Assembly: GCF_028640845.1 (NCBI RefSeq)
Contig: NC_080543.1
Span: 1,186,667 to 1,250,666 of the forward strand
Source of the DNA: Ahaetulla prasina
Taxonomy: Eukaryota; Chordata; Lepidosauria; Squamata; Colubridae
Reading direction: 5' to 3'
DNA length: 64,000 bases
Part shown: positions 43,140 to 58,100 of the stretch, piece after piece
Numbering within the stretch: position 1 is the first letter of the stretch
Layout of the letters: every line of letters starts with the position of its first letter
Translations under genes and position numbers: made by a program
Notes under the pieces: generated by a model
Told to the model about the DNA's origin: nothing
The model's input: only the letters and a program-made list of their open reading frames with translations
Databases searched by the model: none

Positions 43140-43300
43140 AAGGCAACTGGACTTTACTGAGTTTTTTTTTCTTTGAAAATGTTTTGCTTCTCGTCCAAGA
43201 GAGGCTTGGCTGAGAACCAGAACTGAAGAAACTTTTTCAAAGAAAAAAAACCCAAGAAAGCCCAATTGCCTCTTGGAAGAAGCACCAGTGGGACAAGTAA
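43140..43300. repeat. Copy of dispersed AACTGAAGAA palindromic family
   Basis: GGCAACTGGACTTTACTGAG and its mirror AGCCCAATTGCCTCTTGG, with TTTTTTTTCTTTGAAAATGT facing TTTTTCAAAGAAAAAAAA. Arms of about 60 bases flank AGAACTGAAGAAAC. Confidence 0.7.
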
Positions 43301-43450
43301 AACAACTTGCCTCCAGAAGTTGTGGTTGCTCCAACACTGGAGGTTTTCAAAAGTAGAATTACAACCATTTGTCTGGGATGGTGCAGGGTCTCCTGCCTTG
43401 GACTAGAAGCCCTCCAAGGTCACTTCCAACTATGGTTCGATATTCTGATG
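43301..43450 (+). mobile_element. CR1 LINE 3' end
   Basis: CTTGCCTCCAGAAGTTGTGG, GGAGGTTTTCAAAAGTAGAA, CTTGGACTAGAAGCCCTCCA. Confidence 0.8.
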
Positions 43451-43494
43451 TGGCAGTTGGGTGCAGCAAAGTTCACCTCACTCCTGCTTTGTGG

Positions 43495-43513
43495 TTCTCT
43501 CTCCCTGCAGCAG
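43495..43513 (+). promoter_or_regulatory. Putative splice acceptor of the OR coding exon
   Basis: TTCTCTCTCCCTGCAG ends at 43510 and is followed by a second CAG (NAGNAG). About 50 bases of 5' UTR then lead to the OR ATG at 43563. An out-of-frame ATG at 43514 would make a 20-codon upstream frame. Confidence 0.55.
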
Positions 43514-43562
43514 ATGACGAAGCTGTCTGTGGATCCAGTGTGCGCCATGCCTCCCAGGAGCA

Positions 43563-44513
43563 ATGTTTGCGCTTAACAGGAGCCATGGGACTCCCTCCTC
43601 CTTCATCCTGCTGGGGATTCCAGGCCTGGAAGCCTTTTACCACTGGATCTCCATCCCGCTCCCCTCCATGTACATCGTGACACTTCTGGGGAATAGCACC
43701 ATGTTGTACGTGATCACCACTGAGCAGAGACTCCACAAGCCCATGTACCTCTTCCTCTGCATGCTGGCCACCATAGACCTGGTCCTGTCCACCTCCACCC
43801 TGCCCAAGATGCTTTGCATCGTCTGGTTCCGAGCTGGAGAAATCAGTTCCACGGCCTGCCTGGCCCAGATGTTCTTCATCCACGCCTTCTCAGTCATGGA
43901 GTCCAGCGTGTTGGTGGCCATGGCCTTTGACCGTTTTGTGGCCATCTGCAACCCCCTGAGATATGATTCCATCCTAACCACCCCCCTGCTGACCAAGATT
44001 GGCATCGCGGTGGTCCTGAGAGGCACCGTCTTCATCACCCCAATCGCCATCTTAGCGGCACGCCTTTCATACTGCAAGACAAACATCATCGCTCACACCT
44101 ATTGTGAGCATATGGCGGTGGTGAAACTGGCTTGCTCAAGTATCCTGGCCAATGTGGTCTACGGGCTTCTGGTGGCACTGCTGGTGGTTGGGGCTGATCT
44201 GCTGTTTATCACTTTTTCCTACTGCATGATTACTAGGGCAGTCCTGGCCCTGCCCTCACGAGATGCCCGCTACAAAGCCTTCAGCACCTGTGCAGCTCAC
44301 GTGGTGGTCATCCTGGTGTCTTACACACCAGCTCTCTTCACCATCCTGACACACAGATTTGGCCATCATGTGTTACCTCATGTGCACATTCTCCTGGCCA
44401 ACTTCTACCTCCTCTTTCCTCCCATGCTGAACCCCATTGTCTACGGAGTGAAGACCAAGGAGATCAGAGACCAAGTGGTCACCATTGTCCTTAGGAGGAA
44501 GGGCCTTTCATGA
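43563..44513 (+). CDS. Class I olfactory receptor, OR52-type
   Basis: Intact 316-residue receptor in one coding exon. The start at 43563 (MFALNRS, N-glycosylation site N5) gives the normal distance to GIPGLE (18-23). Motifs: GN (43-44), PMYLFLCMLATID (60-72), C99, MAFDRFVAIC (120-129), YCEHMAVVKLAC (180-191), KAFSTCAAH (238-246), RFGHH (265-269), NPIVYG (290-295), and a basic C-terminal tail. YCEHM and the FGHH loop mark OR52 type. Its closest relatives in the window are 5696 (+) and the pseudogene at 59281 (-). No lesion seen. Ligand unknown. Confidence 0.94.
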   Translation: MFALNRSHGTPSSFILLGIPGLEAFYHWISIPLPSMYIVTLLGNSTMLYVITTEQRLHKPMYLFLCMLATIDLVLSTSTLPKMLCIVWFRAGEISSTACLAQMFFIHAFSVMESSVLVAMAFDRFVAICNPLRYDSILTTPLLTKIGIAVVLRGTVFITPIAILAARLSYCKTNIIAHTYCEHMAVVKLACSSILANVVYGLLVALLVVGADLLFITFSYCMITRAVLALPSRDARYKAFSTCAAHVVVILVSYTPALFTILTHRFGHHVLPHVHILLANFYLLFPPMLNPIVYGVKTKEIRDQVVTIVLRRKGLS

Positions 44514-44577
44514 AGGACTTCACGAGGACTTTCTACGCAACTTTTTACACAAGAGTCACTTCTTGAGATGGGCGTGA

Positions 44578-45168
44578 ATAGAATAGAATACAATAGAATA
44601 GAATTTTATTGACCAAGTGTGATTGGACACTCAAGGAATTTGACTTGATGCATATGCTCTCAGTGTACATAAAAGAAAAGATACTTTCATCAAGGTACAA
44701 CACTTACAACACTTAATGATAGTCATAGGGTACAAATAAGCAATCAGGAAACAATCAATATCAATATACCGTATATACTCGAGTATAAGCCGAGTTTTTC
44801 AGCACGTTTTTTGTGCTGAAAAACGTCCCCTCGGCTTATACTCGAGTATATACGGCTTATACTCGAGTTTTTTTTCTTTTTTCTTTTTTTCACATTATAC
44901 CGGATGGTGCAAACTTGGCGGGCTTTTGCATTAGCGCGGGGAAGCCCTGCCGGTGCAGTGAGAGGGCGGGGCGGGGGAGCCGCCAGCCTTCTCGGCTGAG
45001 GGAGGGAGGCTTTCCCTGACCGGTAGCTGCCTCATTTCCCTCCCTCGGCTTATACTCGAGTCCCCAGTTTACCCGTTTTTTGGGGTAAAATTGGGGACCT
45101 CGGCTTATACTCGGATCGGCTTATATTCGAGTATATACGGTAAATCATAAGGATACCAGCAACAAAGT
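44578..45168 (-). mobile_element. L2/CR1-group LINE 3' UTR, interrupted by a MITE
   Basis: AATAG-type units, then ATTGACCAAGTGTGATTGGA, TGCATATGCTCTCAGTGTAC, ending at ATCAATA (44767); it resumes after the MITE with AAATCATAAGGATACCAGC (45143 on), in register with the uninterrupted copy near 39095. Confidence 0.88.
44769..45140. mobile_element. 372-bp Tc1/mariner-like MITE, TA target duplication
   Basis: 25-bp terminal inverted repeats at 44769-44793 (CCGTATATACTCGAGTATAA, then GCCGA) and 45116-45140, with one mismatch; TA on both sides (44767-44768, 45141-45142). 44769-44857 is by itself a complete palindrome ending in the same terminal sequence, so the element contains an internal copy of its end. 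No transposase. Confidence 0.85.
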
Positions 45169-45169
45169 T

Positions 45170-45480
45170 TTATTTTTATTTATTTATTTATTTATTTATT
45201 AATTATTTAGATTTTTATACCGCCCTTCTCCCGAAGGACTCAGGGCGGTGTACAGCCAGAATAAAAACAGTACAATATACAAATTAAGACAAAAGTTAAA
45301 ATAACATATTCTATAAATGGCCGAAAATTTAAAACCGTCAAATTTGACCCGTAAATTCATAAAAATACCCCAATTAAAATTATTAAAATTCAAAAAGTTT
45401 AAAAATTAAGCCAGTCCTGCTTGGATAAACAAGTGCGTTTTCAATTCACGGTATTTAAATTTAAGAAATAAATAACACTG
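45170..45480 (-). mobile_element. LINE 3' end with (TTTA)n tail and UUCG hairpin
   Basis: (TTTA)n at 45172-45202, ACCGCCCTTCTCCCGAAGGA, antisense 3' UTR to CCTGCTTGGATAAACAAGTG. Confidence 0.8.
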
Positions 45481-45505
45481 TAAGGCAGGGCTGTCCAACC
45501 TTGTC

Positions 45506-46078
45506 AACTTTTTTTTTAATTTAACAGTTTATACATTTTCATTTAACATACATAACTGCTTTGGGAACAATGTATTGTATGGGTCAATTTGCTTACATAG
45601 TAATACTTTCCCCAATCCTAATTTCTACCTTTATTATCCAACCATTTGCAAAATAAGTCCCATTTTTGGAAATATTCTGTACCTTTTTTCTTTTATCTTT
45701 AGTGTCAAATCTGTCCATTTCTGCACAATCTAATATTTTTTAAATTACATCTTCTCTCAATTTCCTTTTTTTCCAGTACTATGCATATACAATCCTTGCT
45801 GCTATCAAAACATGTATTAAATACAAATTCCCCCTTATCATAATTTCCTAGTATTATACCTAACAAAAATATTTCTGTCTTATAATCTATATGCAGCTTT
45901 AACATTTTTTCTAATAACCATGTATGTATTTTTGTCTAGTATTGTCCACGTGTGAGAATACATGCTAGGTATCTGATTATATTTCCAGCATTTGGCGGAC
46001 ATCTTTTTAAACATCTTTGCTAGACTTGCCAGTGGAAAAATGCCATCTATAAAACATTTTATATAAGTTTGTCAAATT
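45506..46078 (-). mobile_element. L1 LINE 3' fragment
   Basis: A T-rich start, then minus-strand ORF2 codons (IFLLGIILGN) parallel to the copy at 8478. Confidence 0.75.
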
Positions 46079-46084
46079 TTTTTG

Positions 46085-46160
46085 GATGAGAAGCAAAATG
46101 TCTTCAAAAAAACAACAACAAGGAAGTCCAGTTGCCTCCTGAGAAAGCAGCTTTGGGGTC
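46085..46160. repeat. Partial AACTGAAGAA-family copy
   Basis: TTGGATGAGAAGCAAAATGT, CTTCAAAAAAACAACAA, AAGTCCAGTTGCCTCCTGA. Confidence 0.6.
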
Positions 46161-46319
46161 CACGACCTCTGGACTTCAACCCCCAGCCAGCATGGGAACG
46201 CCCAGGGAATTACGGGGGTTGAAGCCCACAAAAGTCTTCCACCAACCCCCAACTGGTGTGTTTTGAAAACGACACCCACGAGCCCAACGTGCTTGAGGCA
46301 GCCCCCTCTTAGGAAATGT

Positions 46320-50804
<4,485 letters not shown>

Positions 50805-50829
50805 AGACTATTTGTACTTTCTTTGTATC

Positions 50830-50835
50830 AATAAA
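50830..50835 (+). terminator. RPS11: RPS11 polyadenylation signal
   Basis: AATAAA 26 bases after the stop codon, giving a very short 3' UTR as is usual for ribosomal protein genes. Confidence 0.85.
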
Positions 50836-51039
50836 GCTGGGGTGATTTGAATGCTCTCCTTTTGTTAATGGCAGGCGCGTTCCTCAACCTTGGGAACAGC
50901 TAGGAAATGGGTGCAGAAAGACCTTGGCAGACCTGATTTGGTGGCCTCAGGGGAAAAGGCAGCAATGGGTCCTGTGCCCCTCCTTTGCTTTCTGTTCAAG
51001 GGAAGTGATGAGGGCCTTGGAAAGAAGGAGTGGAAGGGC

Positions 51040-51262
51040 TAAAAATAACATTAACAGAGTTAGAAGGGACCTTGGAAGGCTTCTAGTCCAACCCCCTGCA
51101 CAAGCAGGAGACCCTCTACCGTTCTAGATAAAAGGCTATACAATCTCTTGAACTTCTGGAGAGAAGCCATTCCACTGCTCATTTGTTCCCACTGTTAGGA
51201 AATTTTCTCCCTGGTTCTAGGTTGGTCCTCTCCTTGATTAGTTTCCACCCATTGGGAAACAA
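51040..51262 (-). mobile_element. CR1 LINE 3' end
   Basis: AACAGAGTTAGAAGGGACCT, CAAGCAGGAGACCCTCTACC, CTTGATTAGTTTCCACCC. Confidence 0.88.
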
Positions 51263-51349
51263 TCAAGGAAAGGATTTGCAGCACGCAAATAGAAATGGGA
51301 CAAGCTGGAGAGCTTTCTGGGAAGGAGGTCTTGAGGCCTAAATGGGACA

Positions 51350-51702
51350 AGACTTTTTCTCAGCCTTTTTGAAAGACAATACACAGGAAAGATACTTAAT
51401 TGAATGGAAAAAATGGATTGATTATTTACAAAATAGATATCAGATTGCCTTTGAATAATAAGGATGTATTATCTTAGAATGTTATGGGGGAGGTTAGGAA
51501 ATGAAAAGACTCGGATGAGGCTAATTGGGTTAGAAGGGAAAATTTTAGTCTATGTTTGGCTTATGTGTAATAATACCTTGTGACTGACCCGGGAAGAGGG
51601 GGAATGGGGTGAAGGGAGGGGAGAAGGGGGTTTTGAGGGGGGGGAAAGGGGAAAAAATGTTTGTTTTTTTAAAAAAATTTCAGTAAAAAAAAAAAAGACT
51701 TT
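51350..51702 (+). mobile_element. L1 LINE 3' end
   Basis: ATTGAATGGAAAAAATGGAT and TACAAAATAGATATCAGAT match the ORF2 end of the copy at 2130-2190; a G-rich 3' UTR and an A-rich tail to 51702 follow. Confidence 0.8.
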
Positions 51703-52210
51703 TTCTGGGGAGGGTTGAACAAGCCTGGGAATGGCCAGGCTCTCCAGCCCTTTCTACAGGTACAAACTCCCTTAATGCTGACTGGGGCCATTTGATGGGT
51801 TGACTGGGCTTGAGGTCTGTGGTTACTCTCCACGTTCTGTAGGTTGCCTGTTTTCAGGCCTTTTGCATTTTTGAAATGTTTGGTATAAGTTACAGAATGT
51901 CTGGAATGCATGACTTGTGTGGAATTGAAATTTAGCAAATCATGTCATGCAAAATGCCATAAAACATTACTTTGTAGTCCCCTCCTGATGTTTGGCTGCT
52001 ATAGAGTTCAATGTGAGCAATTTTCAAGGCAGACACCAGACTGAATAACTCCTTGAATTTGTAAGATCTTTTCCAGCGAAGACATTGGAAGCTCTGCCAT
52101 TGTTGAAGACATTCAGAAAATGGGTAACCGGTTACATTACCCCATTTAGAATCACCCCCTTTCAGTGGAGATTCAAGAGTTCAGGATCTAAAGTAGTGAT
52201 GAGGGAACAC
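51703..52210. other. Intergenic, no gene recognised
   Basis: No coding motif or recognisable repeat. Confidence 0.4.
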
Positions 52211-52214
52211 TAGA

Positions 52215-52805
52215 ATTGAATTGAATTGAATTCTTTATTGACCAAGTGTGATATGCTCTCAGTGTACATAAAAGAAAAGATACGTTCGTCAAGAATCTTA
52301 ATCATAGTCATAGGGAAACAGTCAATATAAATCTTAAGGATACCAGCAACAAGGTTACAGTCCTGCAGTCATAAGTGGAAGGAGATGGGCGGTGGGAACA
52401 ATGAGAAGATTAATAGTAGTGCAGATTTAGTAAATAGTTCGACAGTGTTGAAGGAATTTGTTTAGCAGAGTGATGGTGTTTGGGGGGAAAAAGTTTTCTT
52501 GTTGTTCTGGTGTGTAGTGCTCTATAGTGTTTTGAGGGTAGGAGTTGAAACAGTTTATGTCCAGGATGTGAGGAGTCTATAAATATTTTCAGAGCCCTCT
52601 TTTTGACTCGTGCAGTATACAGGTCCTCGATGGAAGGCAGGTTTTTTCTGCAGTTCTAATTATCCTCTGAAGTCTGTGTCTTTCTTGTTGGGTTGCAGAA
52701 CCAAACCAGACAGTTATAGAGGTGCAGATGAGAGACTCAATAATTCCTATATAGATGGAAAGAAAAAAGTCACAGCCAACCAGAATGCTAGAGATGGCAA
52801 AGCTT
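52215..52805 (-). mobile_element. Chimeric LINE copy with the same foreign head as 36307
   Basis: TTGAATTGAATTGAATT tail, then the antisense LINE 3' UTR and C-terminus to CAATAATTCC (52747), then 52748-52805, the reverse complement of the 57-bp head at 36307-36363. Both copies begin at the same base of the head. Confidence 0.82.
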
Positions 52806-52911
52806 TTACGGTTGGGGTCGCCACATCATGGGGAATTGTATTAAAGGGGTCGCCACATCATGGGGAATTGTATTAAAGGGGTTGCAGCACTATAAAGGTT
52901 GAGAACCACTG
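52805..52911 (-). mobile_element. SPIN/Charlie-like hAT terminal fragment with 32-bp tandem repeat
   Basis: On the minus strand it opens CAGTGGTTCTCAACCTTTAT and continues with AACCCCTTTAATACAATTCC and GGCGACCCCAACCGTAAAA, the layout of the SPIN hAT 5' end as I recall it. A 32-base unit at 52814-52845 is repeated exactly at 52846-52877. Confidence 0.7.
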
Positions 52912-53035
52912 TGCTACACCATTTCAGACAAATGGCTGTCCAATCTCTTCTTAAAAGCCTCCAGTGTTGGGACACCCATAACTGCTGAAGGCACCTTCCG
53001 TTCCACTGGTTGTGGGAAGCTGGTAGAAAGTTGCC
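52912..53035 (-). mobile_element. CR1 LINE 3' UTR fragment
   Basis: CTACACCATTTCAGACAAAT, CCAATCTCTTCTTAAAAGCC. It starts mid-CR1, as expected if the hAT fragment interrupted it. Confidence 0.8.
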
Positions 53036-53415
53036 TGGTGGGATGACCAGGGGATTAGATTAAGAGAAAAGGACCCGCTTCTGTCTCTTGCTTGCCAGTG
53101 TGTGAAATACTTGCAGGATCAAGCAGGGCTATTCTTACCTGGCTAATTGTATTGAATTCTGCTTAGCAAGGATAAAAAGTAAATACAATTGCAAATAAAA
53201 TTTGAAAGTAAGAAAGGGGACCTTGCCTTCATTTATATTATGAAGCCTACCTAACTTTTACTCTTCAACCAAGAATTCCATTTTTGGAGGATGGAGGGAT
53301 ATCACAGAGGATGGGAAGCTTTGAGCAAATTGGGCGATGATACCAGAGCAACTCTGAAGGGCCAGTTTGCATGAAACACAATTGAATGCCACCGGCTTCC
53401 TGCGAACTATACGTA
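53036..53415. other. Intergenic, no gene recognised
   Basis: No motif identified. Confidence 0.4.
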
Positions 53416-53422
53416 TATAGGT

Positions 53423-53513
53423 CAGGGATCTCCAAACTCAGCAACTTTAAGCCTTGTGGACTTCAAATCCCAGGCCAGCATGGTTTTAAAGTTGCCAAGT
53501 TTGGAGACCTCTG
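53423..53513. mobile_element. 91-bp hAT-like MITE
   Basis: CAGGGATCTCCAAACT at 53423 faces AGTTTGGAGACCTCTG ending at 53513, and the interior is also dyad-symmetric (CAACTTTAAG against TTAAAGTTG). Flanks share GTATAT but a clean 8-bp duplication is not visible. Confidence 0.6.
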
Positions 53514-53523
53514 GTATATGCAA

Positions 53524-53582
53524 ATTTATTTATTTATTTATTTATTCACATTTTTATACCGCCCTTCTCGGAAGACTCAGGA
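53524..53582 (-). mobile_element. LINE 3' end fragment, (TTTA)n and ACCGCCCTTCTC hairpin
   Basis: (TTTA)n then TTTTTATACCGCCCTTCTCG; truncated right after. Confidence 0.7.
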
Positions 53583-54340
53583 ATACAAGAAGCGAGGGGT
53601 TTTTTTGTGCTGTAGTGCCAACGCGTACCAGGGTGGTGGTAGAGAATTACCTTGCCTAGCCATTTCACTTTTGCACTCATGAAAATTTGTGCCATATGTA
53701 CCCTTGTTCTTCTAACACCTCACCTGAGTGACAGGTGTGAAAGTTTGATTACTGGCCCTGATTTTTCTGGGGGAGGGGAGCAGCGAACTTCACAAAACAA
53801 GAAATCAGAGCCTGACAGCCTAGATTTTCCTTAATGTGAAGGCCAAATTTTTTCCACTGTCCAGTTGCAAAATACCAGTTTTCGCTGCAAAGCTCAACAG
53901 AATAAATATAATTTTTTTTTCATTTAGCAGCCAGAATGCTCAACAGCAAAACTTTATTTCCTGAAATACATGTGCATAGGGCACTCTTTACAATCTTACA
54001 TTATAACTGACAGACTTCAATATCTAGAAAAAGATTATATTCAGTTCAGAGAAATTGATTGCAAACTTTAGTACATTGCAGTCTTTTCAACATCGATGTC
54101 CTCCCCATCGGGGAATGGATGGTGGATTTATGGAAAAATGGCAAGCAACAAAAGAATAATCTCTGCAGGTTTCAACCAAAGCATGGAGGCACATCTGGAG
54201 AATGACACAGAATTGACGCGGCGCCAATCTACATTACAATACCAAAAAGAGGAGAGTTGATAGAGTGTGCATATTATCGTTCAATGTTGTTGATTTCACA
54301 CGCTAACTAATGTCAGGTTAGAGCCTGACATTAGAAAAGA
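53583..54340. other. Intergenic, no gene recognised
   Basis: Contains a 70-base block (53744-53812) similar to 57778-57853; nothing else recognised. Confidence 0.4.
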
Positions 54341-54344
54341 GATG

Positions 54345-54960
54345 TTCAAGATGGTTTTTGAAAAGGAATTATTGAGTCTGTCATCTGCACCTCTATAACT
54401 ATCTGGTTCAGTTCTGCAACCCAACAAGAACGACACAGACTTCAGAGGATAATTAGAACTGCAGAAAAAACCATGGCTACCAACCTGCCTTCCATTGAGG
54501 ACCTGTATACTGCACGAATCAAGAAGAGGGCCGTGAAAATATTTACAGATCCCTCACATCCAGGACATAAACTGTTTCAATTCCTACCCTCAAAACGACG
54601 CTATAGAGCACTGCACACCAGAATAACTAGACACAAGAACAGTTTTTTCCCGAAGGCCATCACTCTGTTAAACAAATAATTCCCTCAACACTGTCAAACT
54701 ATTTATTAAATCTGCACTACTATTAATCTTCTCATCGTTCCCATCACCAATCTCTTTCCACTTACGACTGTATGACTGTAACTTTGTTGCTGGCAATCCT
54801 TATGATTTATATTGATATTGATATTGATATATTGACATTTGTGTTGTAAATGTTGTACCTTGATGCAGGTATCTTTTCTTTTATGTACACTGAGAGCATA
54901 TGCACCAAGACAAATTGTGTGTCCAATCACACTTGGCCAATAAAAAAAATTCTATTGTAT
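54345..54960 (+). mobile_element. L2/CR1-group LINE 3' end
   Basis: GGAATTATTGAGTCTGTCAT, a near-intact C-terminal frame (54473-54679: LPSIEDLYTARIKKRAVKIF), 3' UTR ending CACTTGGCCAATAAAAAAAA. The foreign head of 36307 and 52215 is absent here. Confidence 0.88.
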
Positions 54961-55044
54961 TGAAAATGCTGAAGAACATGAAACATGATGGCAGAGGTAG
55001 GTAAGATAACTGAGAAAGGAAAAATTATCAAAAAGATATCAATA

Positions 55045-55340
55045 TCTTATCTCCTTGCTGAAGCAGGAGATCCTATACCATTTCAGACAAATGCTTGCCC
55101 AATCTCTTCTTAAAACCTCCAGTAATGGAGCACCCACAACTTCTGAGGGCAAGATGCTCCATTGATTAATTGTTCTCACTGTCAGGAAATTTCTCAGTTC
55201 TAAGTTGCTTCTCTCCTTGATTAGTTTCCATCCGTTACTTCTTATTCTGCCCTCAAGTGCTCTGGAAAACTGCTATCATGTCTCCCCAGCAGTATTCCAA
55301 TATTTGAGGGGCTGCCACAAAAAAGAGGGGGTTAAAAGGC
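55045..55340 (-). mobile_element. CR1 LINE 3' part
   Basis: CTTGCTGAAGCAGGAGATCC, AGTAATGGAGCACCCACAAC, TTGATTAGTTTCCATCCG, then AATATTTGAGGGGCTGCCAC. Confidence 0.85.
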
Positions 55341-55595
55341 CTCTGATTTTGTCAATTGTCTCAAGCTGTGGAATATATTTAAAAATGAAGATCCTAGAAT
55401 ATCTCACTGTTCTTGTGCAAAACCTATTGAAAGATGGTGGTACTAAAACCCTTGGGAGGTTGGTGAGGCAGGGTCCTTCTAGTTATTGCTTGGCCATCTA
55501 ACAAGGGAAGAACTGGCCTGCAGGAGACAAAGACAACGAGGGTGACTGACATTGTCCTTCTGTGCAGAGATTAAGTCCCCCTGTCTTCCCTTTGG

Positions 55596-56546
55596 CTACA
55601 GCATCCAGAGGTTTCTGAGCATTTGGAGGAGCCGTCCAGAGATCTCCTTGGTTTTCATGCTATAAATTATGGGATTCATCAATGGTGGAAACAGGATGTA
55701 GACGTTACCCATGAGGACGTAGACAAAGGGAGGCGCATGCTGCCCAAACCGGTGTATGATGGACAGTCCAAGCGCAGGAACACAGAAGACCAGGACAGCA
55801 CAGAGGTGGGAGACACAGGTGCTCAGGGCCTTGAGGGGGCTGCGGCCACTGGACACCATGCCCAGGACTGCCTTCAGGATCAGGCTGTAAGACAGGAGAA
55901 TGAAGAGGAGATCTGAGCCCATGCTGAGGAAGATCAGGACCAGGACATAGAGGTTGTTGAAAGTGGTGTCACTGCAAGCCCAGCGAATCAGATCCTGGTG
56001 CAGACAATAGGAGTGGGACAACGTAGGATCTTCGCAGTAGGGGAACTTTGCAAGGAAACAAAAGGCGGGCAGTAAGGAAAGGGTGCTCCTCAGAAAGAGG
56101 GCAAGCCCAAATTGCATGACTCTGGTGGTGGTCAGCAGCTCAGAGTACCTCAGAGGGTACCTGATAGCCACAAAGCGGTCCATCGCCATGGCAAAGAGCA
56201 CAGCTGACTCCATGAGGGAAAAGGAGTGGAGGAAGAAGGCTTGAGCAATGCAGGCCTGGCTGCCAATCTGCCTCAGGCGGAACCAGAGGACTCCCAGCAC
56301 GGTGGGCATGGTGATGACACAGAGGCCCAAGTCGGTGGCAGCCAGCATGGCCAAGAACTGATACATGGGCCGATGCAGGCTTGGCTCTGTCCAGATAATG
56401 TAGAGAATGGAGCAGTTGCCCAGCACGGCAACCAAGTAGACACAGAAGATGGGGATGCCAATCCAGCCGTAAGCTGTCTCCAGACCAGGAAAGCCATCCA
56501 GGGCAAACACTACCGTGCTGACATTGGTGACGGTAGCTGATGCCAT
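55596..56546 (-). CDS. Class I olfactory receptor, OR51-type
   Basis: Intact 316-residue receptor. The start at 56546 (MASATVTNVS, N-glycosylation site N8) is the only ATG at the usual distance from GFPGLE (18-23). Motifs: GN (43-44), PMYQFLAMLAATD (60-72), C99, MAMDRFVAIR (120-129, Arg where the family usually has Cys), YCLHQDLIRWAC (180-191, OR51 type), KALSTCVSH (239-247), NPIIYS (291-296, Ser for the usual Gly). Short C-terminal tail RNLWML. The Arg in VAIR is shared with the gene at 26501, so it is likely tolerated. No frame damage. Confidence 0.93.
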   Translation of the reverse strand: MASATVTNVSTVVFALDGFPGLETAYGWIGIPIFCVYLVAVLGNCSILYIIWTEPSLHRPMYQFLAMLAATDLGLCVITMPTVLGVLWFRLRQIGSQACIAQAFFLHSFSLMESAVLFAMAMDRFVAIRYPLRYSELLTTTRVMQFGLALFLRSTLSLLPAFCFLAKFPYCEDPTLSHSYCLHQDLIRWACSDTTFNNLYVLVLIFLSMGSDLLFILLSYSLILKAVLGMVSSGRSPLKALSTCVSHLCAVLVFCVPALGLSIIHRFGQHAPPFVYVLMGNVYILFPPLMNPIIYSMKTKEISGRLLQMLRNLWML

Positions 56547-57579
56547 GGCGAGTCACAGCGTGCGCCTGCGGCTGCCCTCCACTGATCTAATGCCTTTCCT
56601 TCTCTGTGCCTCCGTGGTCTAAGCTTTGCCTTCCCTCACCTACCTGCCCTTGAAAGCTTCGTGCCTCTGCGGTCACCCTTCAGGATGGAAGGAAATCAGC
56701 CTCTCTCTAAAAGGCTGAATTATCACACAACCTTCTTGAGATTCTCCTTCACAGAAGAACCAAATGGACTCTGCAGCTCTTGAATATCATGCGGATGATC
56801 TCCCCCGATTCCTCCTTGGGCCAGGAGGTTGACCCAGAAGCATCACCTCTTCCTTATTTTTAACTGGGAAGTTGTCTATTTCAGTGCATCAAGGCAAGTT
56901 TTCTTCAAGAGACCCTCGTCTCTTCTCCAAACCAGGCAATCAAGAGGTGCTGCGTGAGAGACTAGAAGGGACAATTCAATGTTTTCCCTCTTCTTCTTTG
57001 GACAAGATTTATTCTTAGTGATGGTTGTAACCTGAGTTGCAAAAGTCCTTATAAGGGGAGATGGTGGTTGAGGTGAGGCATCTGGGATTCTTCAGCCAAG
57101 AGTAGAAGGGAATCCATGGAGACTGAGAGCTGTGTCTTGGCTCTCTGGGTTACCACAAACATTTCCCAGCCCTGAACCTCAGCTCAGGCGCCTTGTGCAG
57201 TCTCCCAGGTGAAGGAAGTGTCAGGAAAGAATGCTGCAGTCCCATAATGGGAACATACAATGGACTGCTATATCATCCAGACTATCTACTGTTGGCCTCA
57301 CTAAGCTGTTGCTGGAGCACCTCCCTCCCTCCCTCCCTCCTTCCTACCTTCCTTGGTCATATATAGTTTTGGGGTGTCAGTTGTAACTTTGAACGATTGT
57401 GAAGTGGCTTAAAGGTGGAAGAAGTCCTGCCATTTTCCTGTACGTCCCCTGCCCTTGGGATGACCTTCCCCCAGAGGGCTACCCTGTGCCCATCTTACGG
57501 ACTGTCTATAAACAATTAAAACTTAGTTATTCCCCTTGCCTTGGCATAGGAAGGGTGGGCTGGGATTGAGTCCCTGTGC

Positions 57580-57615
<36 letters not shown>

Positions 57616-57880
57616 GGAGGGGGGCGGAAATATGATATGGAGATGATCTTCTAGTCATCTGAGTTATTCTTTTATTTATGATGTCCTCTTCGTCTTCTGA
57701 TCTCAGGGATGCAGTCAAACTCATTCTAGAGCCCAACAGTCATTTTAGAGCCCAGAAAGGTGAATTGCTATACTGTTTTGATTTTGATTGCTGGGCCTGA
57801 TTTTTCTGTGGGGAGGGAAGCAGCAAACTCCACAAAACAAAACAAAAAATCACAGATGAAGATTTGATTATTGATTCAAA
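56547..57880. other. 5' flank of OR gene and intergenic, no gene recognised
   Basis: (CCCT)n-type run at 57318-57345, (GT)n at 57582-57612, and the 57778-57853 block similar to 53744-53812. No coding motif. Confidence 0.4.
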
Positions 57881-57885
57881 TGAGG

Positions 57886-58100
57886 TGGGGTGGTGGGGTG
57901 GCTTGAACATACCAGAGGACATCTGTGCTCCAGGGGTTCAAGTCCCAGCACCACGTGATGGGATGAGCCCCCAGTACTTGCCTCAGCTTCAGCCAACCTA
58001 GCAGCACATAGATAAATAAGTGCCACTTTGGTGGGAAAATAATAGTGTTTCATGCAGTACAGTGAATCCAGTTGGTGCTGAACCTTCCCCAAGTTGGCAG
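57886..58100 (+). mobile_element. tRNA-derived SINE fragment
   Basis: GGTGGGGTGGCTTGAACATA (A-box region), GGGGTTCAAGTCCCAGCACC (B box), then TCAGCCAACCTAGCAGCACA and AAGTGCCACTTTGGTGGG, a familiar squamate SINE order. The 3' end is lost. Not a tRNA gene: no cloverleaf beyond the box elements. Confidence 0.65.
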
